Origin: Lachnospiraceae bacterium
GTDB lineage: Bacteria > Bacillota > Clostridia > Lachnospirales > Lachnospiraceae
Assembly (NCBI GenBank): GCA_017959525.1
Contig: JAGDAL010000112.1
Span: forward strand, 1-9,771
Direction of reading: 5' to 3'
Length of the DNA stretch: 9,771 nucleotides
In this document: in pieces, positions 1-6,725 of the stretch
Numbering within the stretch: position 1 is the first letter of the stretch
Layout of the letters: each line of letters begins with the position of its first letter
The notes under the pieces: model-generated
The model's database searches: none
Told to the model about the DNA's origin: nothing
The model's input: only the letters and a program-made list of their open reading frames with translations
Program-made: the position numbers and the translations under genes

Positions 1-1235
1 CCGTTGTTGTAGTTCAATGCCTTAGCAAAATCCATGGTAATATCACGGAACTGTTCTCCCAGCAAAGACGCATTGAGCATTACGGTAGATCCGTCACCGT
101 TGATGTTGTTGAAGGTACCGTCATTGACATTGAACTTGATTGGGAAGTTGGTATCGGTAAAGGATACCATCAAGTTACCTGCGTTACTTACGGAAACACC
201 GGTGATATTTGCAGGGAAGGAAGAAGCATTTGCAAACAAATCACTGATCTTCGCCTGAATGGTTGTGGTGGTTCCGTTCTCTGTCTTAGACAAAGTTACC
301 TGAGTATCCGGTGTGATTCCGGTACCAAGCGCTTCGATGACAGAATGGTCAACTGCATAACCTGCAGGAGATACAATCTGTCCGCCGCTCCAGGAATAAT
401 TGGAGTTCAAGATGTATGGGTTGGATGCGGTAGATGTTGCACTACCGAACAACTCTGCAATGTTATTAACCTGCTCTGTGGTATTGGAAGTATCTGCAAT
501 CGCCTGAGCCAGAATATCGATGTTGTCCTGATCCAAGATACCAGTCAAAGCGATGGTATATTCTCCGGTATCCACGTCACGAGCCTTCACTGCGAACTTA
601 GCGGTATATGCATATCCTAAGTTATCGTAGAAAACAAGGTTCATCTGCTTACCAGCAACGGAGTTTACATCGGTATCATTCTTATCAATGATTCCGGATA
701 CATTTGCCTGTGTAGTTGCTTCCGGCTCACTGGTTAAGTTTGCTGCCTGCATAATACGCAGTGGGCTAACGGTATCCTTACGGATATTTCCGGTGTCCGG
801 ATCCACCTGCCATCCCATTACCAAATAACCGGTAGAAGTCATAGCAAGGTTTCCGTTACCATCCAGGTAGAAAGAGCCTGCACGGGTGAACAGGTTCTCG
901 GAACCGTTATTTACTACGAAAAAGTTGGTAGAATTGGAATCTGTCAACTTGATATCGAATGCATTACCGGTATTCTGTGCTGCACCGGCCTGTGCGATAG
1001 ATACCTTAATAGATCCACTCTGAGTACCAAGACCGATCTGAGTCGGGTTGATACCACCGGTGGTTGCGGTTGCACCGGATGCACCGGATGTTGTCTGGTA
1101 CATGATGTCCGCAAATGTGGTTGAAGATGATTTGAATGCTACGGTATTAACGTTAGAGATGTTGTTACCAATAACATCCATTTTTGTCTGATGTGTCTTA
1201 AGACCGGACACACCAGCATAGAGTGATCTCATCAT
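1..1235 (-). CDS. flgE: Flagellar hook protein FlgE, N-terminal part (3' end outside window)
   Basis: FlgE polymerises under the FlgD cap into the hook, the universal joint between basal body and filament. The minus strand read from 1235 gives 411 uninterrupted codons running off the window edge, beginning MMRSLYAGVSGLKTHQTKMD and VIGNNISNVNTVAFKSSSTT, the N-terminal rod/hook signature that forms the D0 helix. Further matches are NTGNAFDIKLTDSN, FFVVNNGSENLFTRAGSFYL and YLVMGWQVDPDTGNI, the FlgE/FlgF/FlgG core, followed by a variable, Thr/Asn/Ser-rich surface-domain region and a segment near AKFAVKARDVDTGEYTIAL. Two ATGs stand side by side (1235 and 1232); 1235 is chosen because GGAGG at 1245-1249 is 9 bases from it. 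No cysteine is seen in the visible part. The usual NTVGFK is NTVAFK here. The C-terminal D0 helix and the stop lie outside the window. Confidence 0.97.
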   Translation of the reverse strand, partial: MMRSLYAGVSGLKTHQTKMDVIGNNISNVNTVAFKSSSTTFADIMYQTTSGASGATATTGGINPTQIGLGTQSGSIKVSIAQAGAAQNTGNAFDIKLTDSNSTNFFVVNNGSENLFTRAGSFYLDGNGNLAMTSTGYLVMGWQVDPDTGNIRKDTVSPLRIMQAANLTSEPEATTQANVSGIIDKNDTDVNSVAGKQMNLVFYDNLGYAYTAKFAVKARDVDTGEYTIALTGILDQDNIDILAQAIADTSNTTEQVNNIAELFGSATSTASNPYILNSNYSWSGGQIVSPAGYAVDHSVIEALGTGITPDTQVTLSKTENGTTTTIQAKISDLFANASSFPANITGVSVSNAGNLMVSFTDTNFPIKFNVNDGTFNNINGDGSTVMLNASLLGEQFRDITMDFAKALNYNN

Positions 1236-1392
1236 AATATTGTTCCTCCAAATAAATATAAGAGTCTTTTTGTTCCGTCCGTGGAGATCTTATGATAATT
1301 CACGCGTCCTTGCATAAATTATGTCAATATTTGAAGGAGATGTAAGTGATTGCGTCAGTCGTTTCGCAATCGAAGCTTCCCGAAGGTCCAGC
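1236..1392 (-). other. 157-bp leader before flgE with inverted repeats
   Basis: The longest gap in the window. From 5' on the minus strand it holds a GAAGCTTC palindrome (1377-1370), a perfect 7-bp inverted repeat GATTGCG/CGCAATC (1371-1365 with 1354-1348, loop 10), a TTGACA hexamer (1327-1322) without a well-spaced -10, an ATAAGA/TCTTAT pair (1293-1288 with 1263-1258), and TCTCCA (1287-1282), which can pair with the flgE ribosome binding site. The last two pairings cannot form together as simple nested stems. No small reading frame with its own ribosome binding site was seen. Confidence 0.5.
1245..1250 (-). promoter_or_regulatory. Ribosome binding site of flgE
   Basis: TGGAGG on the minus strand lies 9 bases upstream of the ATG at 1235 and 12 upstream of the ATG at 1232, which favours the first. 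It can base-pair with an upstream TCTCCA at 1287-1282 (five Watson-Crick pairs and one G-U), so the site may be partly masked in the transcript. Confidence 0.75.
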
Positions 1393-1788
1393 TTATGCAA
1401 TTACAGCTCCATCAATATTTGTAAAAACTTTTTCCAGGGATTCATCCTGATTCATTGCTGTCACCACTGTCTGTGATGGTACATTCACGATAAAAGCCAT
1501 GGAGTCCAGCAAAACGAGGGAATCCTGAATTCCTTTTTCACCTGCCTTTGCCGTCGCCGCTTCCAAGCGTTCGCTCTGCTCTGCAGATAAGGTGATGTTA
1601 CGATCATCCAGTCTCATAGAGGCATGCTTGGAGAACTTTACACTCTGTTTATCGGCAACTTCCAGCTGATTCTTTAGAATATCTGAGAACGCTGTGCCTG
1701 CGGTCTTAGGTGCGGAACTCTTCGATTTGTTTAAGTATTGGTTTGTTACCTGCTCAATGGAGGTAAAACCGTTCACCATTTGGTTCAT
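1393..1788 (-). CDS. Flagellar operon protein of the TIGR02530 type (unknown function)
   Basis: A 131-residue protein with no signal peptide or membrane helix. It shows the pattern of the family known as TIGR02530 'flagellar operon protein', found between flgD and flgE in many Firmicutes: VKFSKHASMRLDDRNI (50-65), a helix with KAGEKGIQDSLVLLD (81-95), AFIVNVPSQTVVTAM (98-112) and the C-terminal VFTNIDGAVI (121-130). The first 45 residues are polar and poorly conserved, as in exported flagellar proteins, but no function is established; I do not assign one. Position beside flgD and flgE suggests a role in hook assembly or in its timing. The ATG is preceded by GGAG seven bases upstream. It starts 11 bp after flgD stops and is followed by 157 bp before flgE. 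Confidence 0.85.
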   Translation of the reverse strand: MNQMVNGFTSIEQVTNQYLNKSKSSAPKTAGTAFSDILKNQLEVADKQSVKFSKHASMRLDDRNITLSAEQSERLEAATAKAGEKGIQDSLVLLDSMAFIVNVPSQTVVTAMNQDESLEKVFTNIDGAVIA

Positions 1789-1799
1789 ACTCTTGCTCC

Positions 1800-2468
1800 T
1801 TACGCACCGGTTGTGCTCTGTGTTGCTTCCTTTGCCTTTACAAGTTCTGTCATGCGCTTGATGTATTTGTCAATGGTTGCCTGATCATCCGCACTGACTA
1901 AGGTCTTCTGGTAATCTCCAAGGCTTGCATACAGCTGATCCAAGGTTGCAATCTTCTTGATTGTTTCATCGTCTGCCTTCATTTCATCCAGCTTCGGAAG
2001 ATCTTTCATAAGTTTGCCAATGGCATCCTTCGTCATAACTGCGCCGTAGTAGGTCTCATCCAAAACAGATTCTACGCCGGAGGCATCATAGAGTTTTCCG
2101 TTAATGGAAATCTTGATTCCCGCAGCATCATGCTTAACGAAATCTACATAGCCTTCCACTCCGCCGTTTTCTGCATTCATTACAACGAACTTACCGGTTA
2201 GGGCATTTGCGGAAATAGCATTGACGTCATTCTGTACGGACTGCATGGATTCTACCTGGGTAAAGGTTGCTAATTCTTTTACATACTCAGAGTTGTCGGT
2301 TGGTTCCATCGGATCCTGATACTTCATCTCTGCAACCAAAAGCTGTAAGAACATGTCCTTGGTTTCCTTGGCTGCGTTCTTCGCTTTTGCAGAATCAGCA
2401 GATGTTGTATTTCCAACAACTTGTCCACCCTTTATCTGTTGAACTAATCCAATATCTTTATCTGCCAT
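1800..2468 (-). CDS. flgD: Flagellar hook-capping scaffold protein FlgD, short form with helical C-terminal tail
   Basis: FlgD forms the temporary cap on which FlgE hook subunits polymerise; it is exported and later discarded. The protein has 222 residues. The N-terminal FlgD domain (PF03963) is clear: TKDMFLQLLVAEMKYQDPME (36-55) and SEYVKELATFTQVESMQSV (60-78), the usual DxFLxLLxxQxxxQDPxxP pattern. A short beta-rich segment (about 90-145) with GKFVVMNAENGGVEGYVDF follows, then a helical tail (about 150-215) in place of the Fn3/Tudor-like domain of enterobacterial FlgD. The tail carries DLPKL, ADDETIKKI and LYASLGDYQKTLVS, similar to helical repeats of Gram-positive surface proteins (inference). 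The ATG has AAAGGAG upstream. It starts 14 bp after fliK and ends 11 bp before the next gene. Confidence 0.94.
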   Translation of the reverse strand: MADKDIGLVQQIKGGQVVGNTTSADSAKAKNAAKETKDMFLQLLVAEMKYQDPMEPTDNSEYVKELATFTQVESMQSVQNDVNAISANALTGKFVVMNAENGGVEGYVDFVKHDAAGIKISINGKLYDASGVESVLDETYYGAVMTKDAIGKLMKDLPKLDEMKADDETIKKIATLDQLYASLGDYQKTLVSADDQATIDKYIKRMTELVKAKEATQSTTGA

Positions 2469-2482
2469 AAATTACTCCTTTG

Positions 2483-4021
2483 TTAAGCAGTAAAATTAAC
2501 GGAATTGCCTGCATCCTTCATCATGCTGGCTACCAATGCTTCCGCTTCCGATAGCATCTCGTCCATATCATCCATCTGATTCAGATTGATGTTGGTACGT
2601 CTGGTCTGGCTTGCGGCATGATCTTCGGTCTGCTGATTGCTCTGCTGCATTTGGCCTTCTTCCAAATTCCGTTCAAACTCGTGTGTTCCAACGGATACTT
2701 CCACTGCTTCCACTTTGATTCCCTGCTGATTCAGATTCTCCTTCAAGACTGCCATTTGGCTTTCCATTGCATGTCGAACCGCTTCATTCTGCAAGGTAAT
2801 ATGTGCGGTAACTTTACCATCGTTCTCTGCAACGTTTAGGATCATACGACATAAATTCTGCGGATTCAACTCCATCTCCATAGAGGTTACCTGATTGGAA
2901 ATGGTGACCTTGGCATTGGATACGATCTGTTCAATGACGTCTCTCGTATCAATACCGTAGCTATAGGTAGTTACCTGTTCTACACTCTCTCCAACAACCT
3001 GCGTCGTTGTCGTAAAAGATGTTGCAAGGTTTTGCTCACTGCTTCGTACCAAGTGGTCGTTTCCTACAGGAGTTTCGTTCTTGCGATTGTACTGTGAGTT
3101 GGTATTGCCGTTCTCGGAAGCATCGGATCCACTCTTCTGTAAGATTTCCTGTAATCCGCCTTCTGCTTCTTCCGCCACATCATTGGTCATATCCACGGTT
3201 TGGTTGGTGGAATCCGTGTTTGGCTTGGTGATGTGCGCCTCTTCTTCCTCCGGAAGAATCACTACTTCAGCAACCTGGAGTGCATCCTCATGGGAAGCAT
3301 CCGTAGGCTTCGCGATTTCCTGTGGAAGTACTTCGTTCGAAGTCATTTGAGGAAGTATTTCCTCGTTTTCTGTTGTTTGGTTGATGTCACCGATTGTTAC
3401 CGGAACTTCTTCGTCTGTCACCGGTGCAAATCCGTCTGCAAAAAGTTCTACGTTCTTTAAGGTTGCTACATCAGCGTATACCGAACTTAATAATTCGCTT
3501 CCCAAGGTTTGTACCTGGTCCAAAATGTCGGTTACTGTGTTAGTCACCAATAAAGATACGGACTCTTCCAAGCTCAACTCTGAAACTAATTTGGTGAGAT
3601 TGTTCGGATCTAAGAGATCCATGTAGCAAAGTCCCAAGTTCTCCATTGCTGCAACAATTTCTTCTTCCGTTACATCCAAAGTCTCTTCCAAGACTGCATT
3701 GGTTTTGTCTGCAAAATCGCGAAGCGCCTGCTTTTCATCTGTCATGGACGCAAACTTATTTGCGTCCGGACGGGCATTCGCATCAGACTGTGGCACTTTC
3801 TTGGCCGCGTCATAGGTTGCAGTTTGTAAATCGGAAATCGAGTTTTGCTGTGGCAATTGAACTTCCCCGGCAGAAGATGCCGTAAGATTCATAACAGAAA
3901 CATTCTTTGTCATGAGATCTTGGAAATTGCCGAAAGAGTTTTCAGATTTCGCTGCGGATTGCACTTGTGTCTGGCCGAAATTCAGTAGAATCGGAACATC
4001 TGACACATTTGCACTTGTCAT
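2483..4021 (-). CDS. fliK: Flagellar hook-length control protein FliK
   Basis: FliK is secreted during hook growth, measures hook length and then contacts FlhB to switch the exporter from hook to filament substrates. The protein has 512 residues. The N-terminal three quarters are low in complexity, rich in Ser, Thr, Asn, Gln and Glu (for example 200-335), as expected for an unfolded ruler and export signal. The conserved C-terminal hook-length domain (Flg_hook, PF02120) lies at about 365-450, with the core MEMELNPQNLCRM (381-393), VTAHITLQNEAVRHAM (404-419) and LKENLNQQGIKVEAVEVSVG (426-445). A polar tail of about 60 residues follows, with an acidic segment MDDMDEMLSEAEAL (483-496). The ATG is preceded by AAAGGAGGA, a near-ideal ribosome binding site. 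It is separated from the upstream gene by 109 bp containing an inverted repeat, and from flgD by 14 bp. The coding frame is intact. Confidence 0.95.
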   Translation of the reverse strand: MTSANVSDVPILLNFGQTQVQSAAKSENSFGNFQDLMTKNVSVMNLTASSAGEVQLPQQNSISDLQTATYDAAKKVPQSDANARPDANKFASMTDEKQALRDFADKTNAVLEETLDVTEEEIVAAMENLGLCYMDLLDPNNLTKLVSELSLEESVSLLVTNTVTDILDQVQTLGSELLSSVYADVATLKNVELFADGFAPVTDEEVPVTIGDINQTTENEEILPQMTSNEVLPQEIAKPTDASHEDALQVAEVVILPEEEEAHITKPNTDSTNQTVDMTNDVAEEAEGGLQEILQKSGSDASENGNTNSQYNRKNETPVGNDHLVRSSEQNLATSFTTTTQVVGESVEQVTTYSYGIDTRDVIEQIVSNAKVTISNQVTSMEMELNPQNLCRMILNVAENDGKVTAHITLQNEAVRHAMESQMAVLKENLNQQGIKVEAVEVSVGTHEFERNLEEGQMQQSNQQTEDHAASQTRRTNINLNQMDDMDEMLSEAEALVASMMKDAGNSVNFTA

Positions 4022-4130
4022 ATGTGTCCTCCTTTCTCTAGATTTTGTACCCGAAACATTGCCATCCGTAGCGATTGGGTTAGATGTGTCTTCCTTGACG
4101 TATACAAGGAAGTCTATAAGAACAAGGTTG
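4022..4130 (-). other. 109-bp intergenic region before fliK with an 8-bp inverted repeat
   Basis: This gap between the YlxF/MotE-like gene and fliK contains a perfect 8-bp inverted repeat, CTTCCTTG (4112-4105 on the minus strand) and CAAGGAAG (4097-4090), with a 7-base loop. No T-tract follows in either direction, so an intrinsic terminator is unlikely. Downstream, AAAGGAGGA serves fliK. I see no convincing promoter. The hairpin begins 18 bases after the upstream stop codon, a position typical of mRNA 3'-end stabilising or processing elements (inference). Confidence 0.6.
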
Positions 4131-4889
4131 TTATGGTTCCATCAACTTGGTTAAGGCAGCAGCCGTATCCGTGTTCATAGCCCCCATAATGTCCGCTCTG
4201 GATTGTGTATCCATTGCCTTCAGTATTTTGGCAACCAGCTTCAGATTATCCGTCATGGAATTAAAAATCGCTGCAGCAGCTTCCGGTTCCATGGAGGAAT
4301 ATGTCTTCGCATAGTCCTCAATCTCAGCATTTGCCTGTAATTGACCAACCACCTGTTTGTATATTGCCTCCGCATTTTCCGGCTCTATACTCTCATAGTA
4401 CTCCTTATATGCATTTATATCGGGTGCTTGGTCCGAAAAAACAACCTCTTTATAAAATTTTTCTTTGATTGCTTCAAATTCTTGTTCTTTTTGTTTGTAT
4501 GTTGCCAGTTCCGCTGCCTGTGCTTCCAAATCCGCAATATGGGCAGAGTCCGATCCGGTCTGCTCCTGCGCAGTTGCCAGCTGGCCTTCCAGCTCCTTAA
4601 TACGAACAACAGCTTCGTCTACGGTCTTAAAATCATAAGCCGCATCGTCCTGGGCGTATTCTTCCACTTCCGGAAGGATCTTATTGATAATTGGCACATC
4701 CTTCAACCGAGGATACAGAATGGTGGAGCCAATGCCTCCCACGTCCATTTTGACCAGAAGAGCAAAAATTGCAGCCCAAACCACAAGAATCAGAAGAATG
4801 GCCACAATGATCATTCCCAAGCCGCCTTCTGCCTCTTCCTCCGAACCTTTGTCCTTCTTCTCTTCTACATCCTTTGTTTCGTCTGCCAT
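4131..4889 (-). CDS. YlxF/MotE-like membrane protein with MgtE-N-like helical repeats
   Basis: The 252-residue protein occupies the place of ylxF in Bacillus (between fliJ and fliK). A charged Lys/Glu-rich cytoplasmic N-terminus (1-22) is followed by one membrane helix (about 25-46, MIIVAILLILVVWAAIFALL), which predicts that the rest lies outside the membrane. Next comes a coiled coil (about 88-148) and then a C-terminal array of short helices in which the pattern (I/M)(E/D)x..(A)xx(I/L) recurs at 168, 200, 226 and about 238, like the MgtE N-terminal domain (PF03448). Proteins of this shape include FlbB of spirochaetes and MotE of rhizobia, which act at the periplasmic collar or stator. The MgtE resemblance concerns only the helical domain; there is no Mg2+ channel part. 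Role inferred: a motor- or stator-associated scaffold. The start ATG has AGAGGG upstream. Symbol left blank because the exact ortholog is uncertain. Confidence 0.8.
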   Translation of the reverse strand: MADETKDVEEKKDKGSEEEAEGGLGMIIVAILLILVVWAAIFALLVKMDVGGIGSTILYPRLKDVPIINKILPEVEEYAQDDAAYDFKTVDEAVVRIKELEGQLATAQEQTGSDSAHIADLEAQAAELATYKQKEQEFEAIKEKFYKEVVFSDQAPDINAYKEYYESIEPENAEAIYKQVVGQLQANAEIEDYAKTYSSMEPEAAAAIFNSMTDNLKLVAKILKAMDTQSRADIMGAMNTDTAAALTKLMEP

Positions 4890-4909
4890 GTTTTCACCCT
4901 CTAAGCTCC

Positions 4910-5356
4910 CTACTCCTCATGTGTACCGTAGGTAAAGCTTACCAACTCATCAATCTCTTTATTTTCCTGACGGGCCGCCTCTTCCCTAAACTCTTCCAAG
5001 GCATGTTCCCGCAAATTTTCATGGGTCTTACGGTCTTTCATCACCGCATCTAAGCGCATCCGCACCACATCCAGTTCCTTTTGCGCTCTTCGAATCGCAA
5101 ACATCTGGTCACGAATGGCCACCTTCATACGTTCAATGGAGGACTTGATTTGCTGAATACGGCGCAAATCAATGGTACCTTCTGAAGCATCCTTCAGCTG
5201 CACCTCATACTCGGACTTACGAATAATCAGCTCCTGCAGCTTGTTCTGCTCCTCCAGAAGTTTGGCATTGGCAATTGCAAACGCCATCTTCTCCTGGCTC
5301 TCCATTTTCTGTTTCAGTTCCAAAATGTTTTGCATGCGATAAACAAACTTCGCCAT
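4910..5356 (-). CDS. fliJ: Flagellar export protein FliJ
   Basis: FliJ is the small coiled-coil protein that fits into the FliI hexamer, much as the gamma subunit does in F1, and links the ATPase to the export gate protein FlhA; it also helps recycle export chaperones. The 148 residues are of the usual length and almost entirely helical. Family features visible are the N-terminal KFVYRMQNILELKQKMESQ (3-21), a long heptad-rich coiled coil through about residue 135, and the C-terminal KEIDELVSFTYG (133-144). The ATG has a GAGAGG ribosome binding site, 14 bp after fliI stops. It ends 20 bp before the next gene. Sequence conservation in this family is weak, so position after fliI carries much of the assignment, but the N- and C-terminal patterns agree. 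Confidence 0.93.
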   Translation of the reverse strand: MAKFVYRMQNILELKQKMESQEKMAFAIANAKLLEEQNKLQELIIRKSEYEVQLKDASEGTIDLRRIQQIKSSIERMKVAIRDQMFAIRRAQKELDVVRMRLDAVMKDRKTHENLREHALEEFREEAARQENKEIDELVSFTYGTHEE

Positions 5357-5370
5357 ACAAACCTCTCATC

Positions 5371-6684
5371 CTAGGCTTCATCCGGAGGGAAAATGCTCTC
5401 TAAGGTTCCAAGCACATCCTCAAAATCAATTTTCTCATCCGTAGCCTGTAGCAAAAAGTCATTGACTGCATCAATCTTGGAAATCGCGTAATCAATACTC
5501 TTGTTGGAGCCCATCTTATAAGCTCCGATATTAATCAAATCCTCTGCCTCGGAGTATGTGGCCATCACGTTCTTCATACGCCCTGCAAGCATCTTATGTT
5601 CCTTAGATGCCACAGCGCTCATAACTCTGGAGATGGAGGCCAATACATCAATGGCCGGATAATGATTCTTCTGTGCCAAGCGACGGTTCAGTACGATATG
5701 GCCGTCCAAAATACTACGGGCCGTATCAGTGATTGGCTCATTGAAGTCATCACCGTCAACCAAGACCGTATACAAACCGGTAATGGAACCCTTATCAGAA
5801 TTACCGGCACGCTCCAACAGTCGCGGCATGGTGGAATACACACTTGGCGGATAACCACGGGTAACCGGCGGCTCTCCGGAAGCAAGTCCGATCTCACGCT
5901 GTGCCATGGAAAATCGGGTCAAGGAATCCATCATTAACAGCACGTCTTTGCCTTGATCACGGAAGTACTCCGCAATGGCAGTTGCAGACATGGCTGCTTT
6001 TTTACGAATCAATGCCGGCTTATCGGATGTTGCAACTACAACAACCGAACGGGCCATACCTTCCTCACCTAAGTCATGCTCTACGAATTCACGAACCTCA
6101 CGGCCTCGCTCACCGATCAAAGCAATGACATTAACCTCTGCCTTGGTATTGCGGGCAAACATACCCATGAGGGTACTCTTACCGACACCGGAACCGGCAA
6201 AGATTCCGATACGCTGACCCTTACCAACGGTGATTAGTCCATCCACCGCCTTCACTCCAAGTGGCAATACTTCGGAAATAATCTCACGATCCATAGGATC
6301 CGGCGGATCTCCGTCTACCGGATAAATGGCATCCAATTCCAGCGGTTCATCCGTATCTGTCGGACGACCCAAGCCGTCCACCGTATGGCCAAGCAATGCA
6401 TCGCCAACGGGAATACTAAGTGGATGTCCGGTGTTGCGCACCAGGCATCCGATACCAACACCTTCGACGGTCTCAAACGGCATCAGCTGCAGACGCTTAT
6501 CCAAGAATCCAACCACTTCTGCCATGACACAGGTATCATCATCAACGATAATCTCGCACAAATCATTCAGTTTTGCATCAGGGCCCACGGACTCAATCGT
6601 AAGACCAACCACCTTAGTCACTTTGCCAAGATGATTGAAATACGAATTATTCAAGGTACCCAAATACTTTCGTCGGTCAATCAT
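5371..6684 (-). CDS. fliI: Flagellum-specific export ATPase FliI
   Basis: FliI is the hexameric F1-beta-like ATPase of the flagellar type III export apparatus; it hydrolyses ATP and assists unfolding and delivery of export substrates at the cytoplasmic membrane. The 437-residue length is typical. Seen: an N-terminal beta-barrel domain (about 20-90), DGLGRP (103-108), the Walker A loop GSGVGKST (164-171), GERGREV (191-197) containing the catalytic-type glutamate E192, the Walker B strand VLLMMD (248-253) followed by SLTR, the type III ATPase signature around ASGEPPVTRGYPPSVYSTMP (268-287), and LVDGDDFNEPI (308-318). The presence of SGEPP and GDDFNEP separates it from ATP-synthase beta subunits. 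The ATG is preceded by GAGGAAG. It starts 39 bp after fliH, across a small inverted repeat, and ends 14 bp before fliJ. All catalytic residues are present. Confidence 0.98.
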   Translation of the reverse strand: MIDRRKYLGTLNNSYFNHLGKVTKVVGLTIESVGPDAKLNDLCEIIVDDDTCVMAEVVGFLDKRLQLMPFETVEGVGIGCLVRNTGHPLSIPVGDALLGHTVDGLGRPTDTDEPLELDAIYPVDGDPPDPMDREIISEVLPLGVKAVDGLITVGKGQRIGIFAGSGVGKSTLMGMFARNTKAEVNVIALIGERGREVREFVEHDLGEEGMARSVVVVATSDKPALIRKKAAMSATAIAEYFRDQGKDVLLMMDSLTRFSMAQREIGLASGEPPVTRGYPPSVYSTMPRLLERAGNSDKGSITGLYTVLVDGDDFNEPITDTARSILDGHIVLNRRLAQKNHYPAIDVLASISRVMSAVASKEHKMLAGRMKNVMATYSEAEDLINIGAYKMGSNKSIDYAISKIDAVNDFLLQATDEKIDFEDVLGTLESIFPPDEA

Positions 6685-6705
6685 ACCCGCTTCCTCATCA
6701 TAAAC

Positions 6706-6725
6706 AAAAAGGATGTAAAATCCTT
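6706..6725 (-). terminator. Weak terminator-like hairpin at the fliH-fliI junction
   Basis: On the minus strand AAGGAT, a 5-base loop TTTAC, and ATCCTT form a 6-bp stem followed directly by TTT, giving a run of five Ts in all before a G. The stem overlaps the fliH stop codon. It is short and AT-rich, so it can at best cause pausing or partial attenuation before fliI; a chance inverted repeat is also possible. Confidence 0.3.

Noticed and set aside
1298..1327. Possible sigma-A promoter upstream of flgE (TTGACA at 1327-1322)
   Set aside because: The -35 is perfect, but the only good -10 (TATCAT) is 24 bases away; hexamers at 16-19 bases match poorly.
4131..4889. Assignment as a magnesium transporter (MgtE)
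   Set aside because: Only an N-terminal-domain-like helical array is present; there is no CBS pair and no five-helix channel domain.
4341..4904. Plus-strand open frame of 187 codons
   Set aside because: Lies antisense to the YlxF/MotE-like gene; Phe/Leu/Cys-rich composition is the complement of Lys/Glu-rich coding sequence and there is no ribosome binding site.
6019..6027. TCCGATAA on the minus strand, resembling a sigma-28 -10 element
   Set aside because: No TAAA-like -35 at about 15 bases upstream, and it lies inside fliI coding sequence.
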